A stretch of DNA of 64,000 nucleotides, from NCBI GenBank assembly GCA_940671915.1, contig CALNVZ010002974.1:22015642-22079641 (forward strand), read 5' to 3'. The position numbers and the translations under genes were made by a program. A model generated the notes under the pieces. It did not search any database, was not told where the DNA came from, and worked only from the letters and a program-made list of their open reading frames with translations. The DNA comes from Paracentrotus lividus (lineage: Eukaryota; Echinodermata; Echinoidea; Camarodonta; Echinidae). Below are positions 57,276 through 64,000 of the stretch, piece after piece. Numbering within the stretch: the stretch's first letter is position 1; every line of letters starts with the position of its first letter.

Positions 57276-60200
57276 TTACAGTGAGTGTGTTTTGACTCTT
57301 CCACTTTTCTTCCAAACATTGTACCTGAGCGAACTGGAAGCATCTTTATAGTGAGTAGTAAAAAGTCTCTTGAACCTACAATCGGAATAGTCAACCTTGT
57401 AGTTATAGAACTGTCTGTGTGCGGATGGATTCACTCCAAGTTGAAACAAACATAATCCCAATATATCATCTTCTAGAAAGAGGAATAGGTGTATGCAGAG
57501 AGAAACTGCGTATACGTTTACCGAACATCACCAGATACAACATACCCGGATCCAGAAACAAAATGGCGGATACCACTCTCCTGGGTATTTGCTTTGAGGA
57601 ACATGCCATTTATTCGATTTTGGTTTGGCGCGAATGACATTGCAGCTGACAAAGTTTGTGCGAGGAGTGGATGCAGACGATAGATACCGAATCAGGTTTT
57701 CGTACATTACGATCATATCATCGTCTGTTTTCATGACGTATTTGGCGTGCGGGCAGAACTGCTTACCCATTTCATACCCATGATGGTTTTCAAAGTGAGA
57801 TATTGTACGAATCTTGGAAGTCAGCCATGATGACATCATTGTACGATGCGCTCTCCTGCTCAACGACGGATTGGTACTCAGTATGGATCTGTTCGGAAGG
57901 TTTGCTAGAAGGAATAACGTAACAATGTTCTGACCGTCAATCTGAGATGGACTGGCCCAAGTATCCCGCACTGTTTTCCGGAGCTGCACTTTGCTGTGTG
58001 TCGTCAAAACGAGGACGAGTAAGAAGATGGACTTGCTGCTACCGTCTTCATTGTGACATTTATTTCGGTTCGTTGATTAATAGCTTGTAGGTGTGAGGAT
58101 TGATGACTGGAGAAGACGGTTCATCTACAGAAGTAAAAAGAAAAACAGAGAAAAGTGCGATAAGAAAAAAAAAAGAAAGAAAAAAATGAGACCAAAACGT
58201 CACTGGATGTAACATGACAACTTGTGTTAAGATCAACGGCAAGCCTTCGTCAAACGACATTTACTCCAACTTTGTTTATACCTCCTGGCCTTATTCTAAC
58301 CCTACCCCTTCTTGTTAGTGCGAATCTATCCCATCAGCGCATCTATATATAGGTTTATGCCCGCATGCGTGAAGGACAAAAAAGATGTAGGGGAACAAAT
58401 TTAGCCTCCGGCTCTCCAATTAAGGAGTGTTCAAATTGTGGTGGGGGGGGGGGGGTCTTTAAAACAATTTTGGTCTCTGACCGTCAAAAAGGTCATGTAT
58501 CAGCCAATATAGGATAGGTTAAGTTGGTCTATCGGGTATTATTTTTCCTCTCTCTTACCTTATTCATATTTATTTCTCTTATTTCTTAGCTTTTGGATCA
58601 ATTTTGCCACCGTAAGTTAAAGGTCAATTTGGCGCCCTACTTTAAGGTTGGATGGCCCCAAGGTCTTTTTGGTGCCCTCCCCTCTCCTTTTAAAGTCAAT
58701 TACGCGTTCTTGATCTCGTTTTACTTGAAAAACCAGTTTTTTTTCATTGGAGCAAATAACAATGCATTTCGCAACTTTCAACTTTTTACTTGCATTATAA
58801 TCATGATTAGCGCAGTCAAACATGATGTTACCATTGCCAATAGTATCAATAAAAAGAAGAATAAAATGAGCTTTGTAATGCTATAAAATTAATAATGATA
58901 AAACCCCACATTAAAATCTATGAAGGTTTTGAGTTGTGTTACAGAATTTTAAACTATGAATTATCTTTCGCTTTGCCTGGGATTCAGGGTTCTGTGGACC
59001 CAGACAAGCCATGCACCATGACAAATTTAGTATCAAAAGAGTAAGGAATAAATGAACTGACAATGGTATAAAATTTCAAATGGGAAAAATTAGAACAGTA
59101 TCCCTAAGTTATCGAGGACCTAAAGTTGATTGCGGACTTCAATATGATCAAATAAAAATAATTTTACAACATTAGACTTTTTACTTTTCTCTATATTCTA
59201 GACTATTCTGTGCATTGAAGCATGGCACATTTCATTACACAATAAGGAATCAATAGAAAAGGGAATAAATTATCTTTCCAATTGGTAATGAATATCAGGA
59301 GATAACCAATTTATAAGCTACCTGAAAAAGTATCATGGACAAAATTCGATTGTTGCGGGACTTTGTGAGGGTTTAGTATTCACTCTTCCTTCCAAATTGG
59401 ATAAAATAAATGACCTGAAAGTTCGTTCACGTTAAATTAATATCGAAGGATTTTGTCATTTGTTAACCTAAAAACCTGGGTATTTCAAACCAAAGTCCTT
59501 CATTTTGTTAATAATTATAACATGGAACGGTAATTTACATGCGAAGACAAACGGCTTATTCTTTTAATAAATGGACCTAAAAACAATGTCCTTGAAGACA
59601 CAAAACCTTTGTTCTTAACTAATGTAGACTAAATTATGCAGTGGAGTGCACGCAGAAGTGACCTTGCGAAAAGAGCATTTGAGGCAGTGTAGGGCGAATG
59701 GAAAGTTTTAAAGTCAATAATACTAGTCTGAGAGAATAAGCGTTGAATATTTCAAATTACTCCTCACATACATTTTTTGAAATTTCAGATCAAACTTGGT
59801 GGAGTTGATTATTATCACAAAGAAATAATATAGCCAAATTGAGTAATTTCTGCCTATCGATTCCGATAATCAATAAAACCATATCGTGGACTTGAGGTAA
59901 CTCTTCCACTACCAATCGTGGCACTTAAGTACTCTTCGCACTACAATCATGGACTTAGGTACTCTTCCACTACAAAACCTCATTATGGGGGTTTCTTGTT
60001 TGCAGGCAATTCGGATTGATTTCTTTAAAAATTGAGGCTAAATGCATATTTTAATATGTGTCATCTATAATAGTTTATAATTAACATTTGATTTTTTTAC
60101 TGTGGGGGTGGGGTGTCTTATGTATATATTTGTTACTATTTTGCGGGCAATTTTTTTTTCAAAATTTGGTCCATGTTTCAAAGGTGCAAGCCTGCTTCCC

Positions 60201-60999
60201 CAATTTCACACTGTCTGAATTAAGAGCGAATAAAGTATTATCCATTGAATTATGATCCCAACATCATATTGCCCTATAGATTAATTAGTGATAGGATTTA
60301 TGGTGATTTGTCGATTAATCATATGGGGTGGCCAATATAATTTTTTTTATAGTTTTAGGGGCAACTTTTTTACTATTTGGGATTTTAAGGAGGCCAAGCC
60401 CACCGGATAGGCGCCCCAAGAAGGGATTTCGCTAAAAAATTGAGCGCTCAAACGGTGCCAAATTGACCTAATTTAGCAGGGTGGCGCCAAATTGAGTCAA
60501 AATATGAAGTTGTAAAAAAAAAAAAAAACCCACGAAAAATATAACACATGTATTTGAGCAGAATTGCCCTCTTTAATCGCGTTACTCTCTACATGGCGTA
60601 TATATGACCTGTTTGATTGTTAGGGGCCGAGCTTCGAAGCCGAAAAAAAACATTGTCAGACCCTCCGCCCCCCCCTCCCGAGTCCAAAGTACAAAAAAAA
60701 ATAAAAAAAATAAGAGAAATACACAAACTTGCCCCTAGCTGCGCCCCCCACACCGTAAATAAAGACTAAGTGCGATGGAAATGTGTATACTTACTGTGTT
60801 GGACTTGAATTTTGCGGAAGTAGGGTATGTGGCGCATTCCTTTCTGGTCCCTCGAGAAAAAGATAACAACCTCGGAAAGAAAATCACTGCCATAACGTCC
60901 CCAAATTATGTAATAACTTAATTTGTACGTGACATATAGGCCGACAGCACACATGCAGATTAAGGCTCTGTAAATGAGTTTTCTTCGTACAATGATCAT
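57276..60999 (-). CDS. GT31 beta-1,3-galactosyltransferase-like type II membrane protein, two exons, frame-disrupted
   Basis: The product would be a Golgi glycosyltransferase of CAZy family GT31, transferring a sugar (Gal or GlcNAc) in beta-1,3 linkage. Exon 1 (60999-60795) gives a short cytosolic MIIVRRKLIYR tail and a membrane anchor of about residues 12-33. It ends with one base of a codon before gtaagt, and exon 2 (58124-57276) begins with the other two after ctgtag, giving QVQHN-EPSSP. Exon 2 contains INPHTYKLLINEP, QLRKTVRDTWASPS, the segment YNDVIMADFQDSYN then LTLKTIMGMKW, the metal-binding KTDDDMIV, PGEWYPPFC then GSGYVVSGD, and LEDDILGLCLFQLGVNPS, ending at TAA 57276. These are the GT31 landmarks in order. 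They lie in different frames: at least six one-base breaks (near 58075, 57865, 57805, 57765, 57555 and 57480-57520). All seem to be indels. Intron 58125-60794 is 2.7 kb. Confidence 0.85.
58430..60560. other. Intron DNA of the GT31 gene with decayed repeats
   Basis: A poly-G tract lies at 58441-58454. Words about ggtcaatttggcgcc (58621) and ggcgccaaattgag (60483) are inverted and may be the ends of a decayed repeat spanning this intron. No exon is seen between. Confidence 0.45.
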
Positions 61000-62200
61000 T
61001 GTCCCTGCTTTTATGATTTGTCTCTGTCATTGAGAGAAAACGGGCAGACACAGTGCTCATGTCAATGCAGTGATTTTGTGCGGTATACTAACTCCAAGGC
61101 AAAGAGATATTTCTTCTTGATTCCCAGTCACTGTCAGTCAGGTTACTAGTAATATTCTACATCACCTGGTGATAATATTGTGACGCATGATCATTGTAGA
61201 TCGTAAAAGCACTATCCGATAAGGCCGTGTGTCATGAATTGGGTGCAAAATGCGTTACGTGACCAAGTTTTCCACCGGCGCTCAAATCCACTAAGCGGTT
61301 TCTAATTCATCATGGGGGGGGGGCTGGGGGCGGGGGGGATGGCGCTTTTGTATTATTGTCAACATGCCAAGTTCTAAAAAAAAAATTTCGTGAGATCATT
61401 CACATCGTGTTTGAAGGCTACACAGGCCTAATTACTTCGAAGACACCAAAAATGTGAGTGTGAGCCAACCCAAAGACAAAATAACTCATTTCAAACACCA
61501 GATTGACGAAAATGTATTAATTTGATTGGTTTAATGACACCGATTCCCAGGAAAGCAAGACTTGGACACTCTTTGCACAAATGGGAAAGATCTTGGCAGT
61601 TGTTTTGGAACTATATGACGAGGGTGAATGTAGAACCCAATTTACTGCCTCCAACTTCCTATCCAACAGTGTCCGCGAGAGGGCGCTATATTTTCTAGAT
61701 TAATGAAAAATCGAGCTGGCTATGCCTATGTTTTGAGACTAACAGTGAGAAGATGAGTAAATTTTCTTTAAAGTACTACTTGACATTAGTTAGCCCAATT
61801 TTCACCCTTTTCTCTACTAACGTTTCGAAATCTAAAATTAACACACGAGTCAATGGGGAAATATTTACCGCTGTGAAACCTGAAAGCGGTGCGCACGCGG
61901 CGCGCGTTACCACATGTGTGCGCGCGCAGTAGTAATTTGTACACAAGAGGAGCGCGTGCACGCTACACACGTTTCACGTAGTAAGCTATCTTAATTGCAT
62001 GCATATAACGATCGCCTGCTTGAAAACATCGCACTTGCAATTGATGCGCGACAAAACTGCCGATATTTAGAGTTTGGAGACTCCAAAATGGTAAAAAAAT
62101 CGACAATAATGCTCCTTTTTCTTATTTTGCGTGAGAAATGGGGTGTTCTGCGTGAGATCGTGAGACGGACCCGAAATGCGTGATTCTCACGCAAGATGCG
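61000..62200. other. 5' flank of the GT31 gene; nothing coding recognised
   Basis: A G run sits at 61314-61339. A GC-rich gcgcgc patch is at 61889-61930, and a tandem gcgtgag(a/t) motif is at 62130-62205. Confidence 0.4.
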
Positions 62201-62309
62201 TGAGACTTGGCATGTATGTTATTGTGTAATATTCCCCCTGATGAATAGCATTCTTTACGGATTTAATCCAGTGGTCCAAACATTTGTAGAAATGAACATT
62301 GTCGCACAG

Positions 62310-62643
62310 GCGCGGATACAGGGGGGGCCCCCCTAGCAAAAAAAAAAAGGGGGGGGGGAAGAGAGAAAAAAAAATCAAAGTAAAAATCGATGAGCGGGCC
62401 GATTGACCTCCCAACCCTACCTCAATGCCTGATACCTGATGACCTCTTTGTTGGCCGAAGACCAAAAAAAAAATTAATACCCCCCCCCCCCCCCGCTTAT
62501 CGCTCGGCCAGCGTGACGTAAAAAAATTGAGTGTGCATTTTTCGCTCGCCCGGTGTAACGGGAAAAATTTTTGGGTGTACCAAAATCTGAAATTCCGATT
62601 TTGGCCCCCCCCCCCTGTTATGAAATCCTGGATCCGCCACTGG
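62310..62643 (-). repeat. cagtggcggatccaggattt poly-G repeat, inverted copy
   Basis: It ends ttatgaaatcctggatccgccactgg and contains gctcggccagcgtgacgta and a gggtgtaccaaaatctga stretch; same family as 51045-51395. Confidence 0.8.
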
Positions 62644-62649
62644 TCGCAA

Positions 62650-64000
62650 ACAAACATCTCTAGTTTCTTAATGGTTAGTCAAACATGTATAAAAGTAAAC
62701 AAATATTGAAAGCTGAGATGGTAAGGAAGATGATTAACATATTATTTTGCCTGTACAGGGTGTGTCATTAAAGATATACAAGGTGTTACAAAAAAAAAAT
62801 GGTTTAAAATATTTCATAATTTCAAGGGCAACTAATTTCTTATTGTTTGCATTAAATGAAATAAATCAACTTCGACCCTGTTCATAAGACCCTATGTTTC
62901 TAAAAAAATATGAACTTGTAATACAAAATTATTCTTTCCAACCGCGCTACAGAGTGTATAAAAAAGAAAAAATATTTGTTTAAAACTGGCAGAAATCCTG
63001 TCTTTTACATTTGAATTACAACTTGAACATAGTTTATTACAAAAAACATGTTTCCTCTCAATTGTGTATCTACGTAAATGCAAAGAAAATGGGTGAAAAA
63101 ACACAATTATTGCAATAAAATGGCATGTTGCAATAATGATGCCTGCAATGCATTGTCTGTGAGCCGTGCATGCATGAAGTTTGTTTTAATTGATTAATTG
63201 ATTAAGTGACTTTTGAAAAATCTACTTCACATTTATTTAAAACCAGATAAATTCCAAAGAGAATGATATATCACTCAACCTATCAGACCGATTGGATACA
63301 AAGATATAACGCAACAAAGAATAAGAAAGTAACACAAATGGGAATTCCCTATGCTATAACACATGCCTCCACCGTAGGATCCTCCCCTCCCTACCTTACC
63401 CCACTCAAATTATCTTTGTATTAAAAGTATGAACAGAACAAAGCTGAAACTTCACAGACATGTAGCCTGATAAATTATCTACAATTTGAGACATTTTACA
63501 GCTCATGACTATACTTTTTTTTCATGCTAAGGGGAGAAATGTTAACAATTTTCCTCCAAAATGTAACGCCTCCACCTTTTTACTATACCCCAATATATGA
63601 CACATGACCATAAACAAGTGTAGTAATAGTCTCTTTCTAGACCTTGTCTTTTATCCATCGAGAAAACCTCAAAATAGTCTTCATCTAAACGTGTTTTTTT
63701 TTCCATCAGTTATGAAGAAAATTTGCAGGGGCCTTGGGACATCGGACGGGGTGAGCCCGGTCTTCTTTTAGAAGCCAAGCTCAAAACGACTAGATAACGC
63801 TTTTTACAGACCCGCCCGCGGAAACTCGATATGACGGTCAAAATATACCTCACTTTTCCAGTATTTTTTTTCTTCACTAGATGGCATAGTTCTTTCTTCT
63901 ACTTCTTCCTTTTTCAGTCTTCTTTTGCTGCTTCTCCTTCTTCCCCCGTGGGTCCAGCTTCATGACAGGTAGGCCTATATGCAGAAACTCGGGGGGGGGG
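62650..64000. other. Non-coding DNA to the window end
   Basis: No exon seen. A tgtcattaaagatatacaaggtgttacaaaa-like stretch near 62764 resembles a dispersed-repeat end. The window stops in a G run that may mark another poly-G repeat. Confidence 0.4.

Overview
The window is animal nuclear DNA, AT-rich and saturated with repeats, with spliced genes and no bacterial features. A lineage-expanded type of class A GPCR, foldback transposons whose arms are short tandem repeats, and abundant small inverted-repeat elements together suggest an echinoderm, most likely a sea urchin. The species is inferred from these features; no search was run. The assembly is imperfect: there is a 25-N gap at 11929-11953, and several genes and duplicated repeats carry single-base indels.

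Four genes can be supported. (1) A class A GPCR on the plus strand (21895-23632) has an open first exon, a repeat-like 565-bp intron and a frame-disrupted second exon. (2) An intact single-coding-exon paralog lies on the minus strand (37571-38785, 404 aa). (3) A two-exon GT31 beta-1,3-galactosyltransferase-like gene lies on the minus strand (exon 1 60795-60999, exon 2 57276-58124), with several single-base frame breaks in exon 2. (4) A chain of six exons on the minus strand (28395-31069) has mutually consistent splice phases and encodes a protein I do not recognise. Both GPCRs have a splice acceptor just before the start codon. Candidate non-coding leader exons lie upstream, at about 14240-14346 (plus) and 53152-53232 (minus).

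The rest is largely transposable-element material. 7-12.2 kb holds a foldback element built of ~155-bp repeats, then a duplicated and inverted element around the N gap. 15.8-18.5 kb holds nested terminal-inverted-repeat elements, one with a divergent pair of tRNA-like sequences. 19-20 kb and 46.8-48.2 kb hold arrays sharing a conserved near-palindromic GC-rich word. 25.0-31.6 kb is bounded by matching inverted ends flanked by TA and encloses gene 4. 32.8-35.2 kb is a foldback pair of 16-bp minisatellites. 45.5-50.0 kb and 53.6-55.2 kb hold elements that repeat their own terminal hairpin word internally. A clean insertion with a 10-bp target duplication lies at 52341-53105.

The genes do not form a pathway. 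The two GPCRs are related receptors in opposite orientation about 14 kb apart; the glycosyltransferase is an unrelated neighbour. The most interesting points are the exon chain inside a transposon-like interval, the GPCR intron that looks like an inserted repeat, and the extreme conservation of one short GC-rich word among otherwise decayed repeats.
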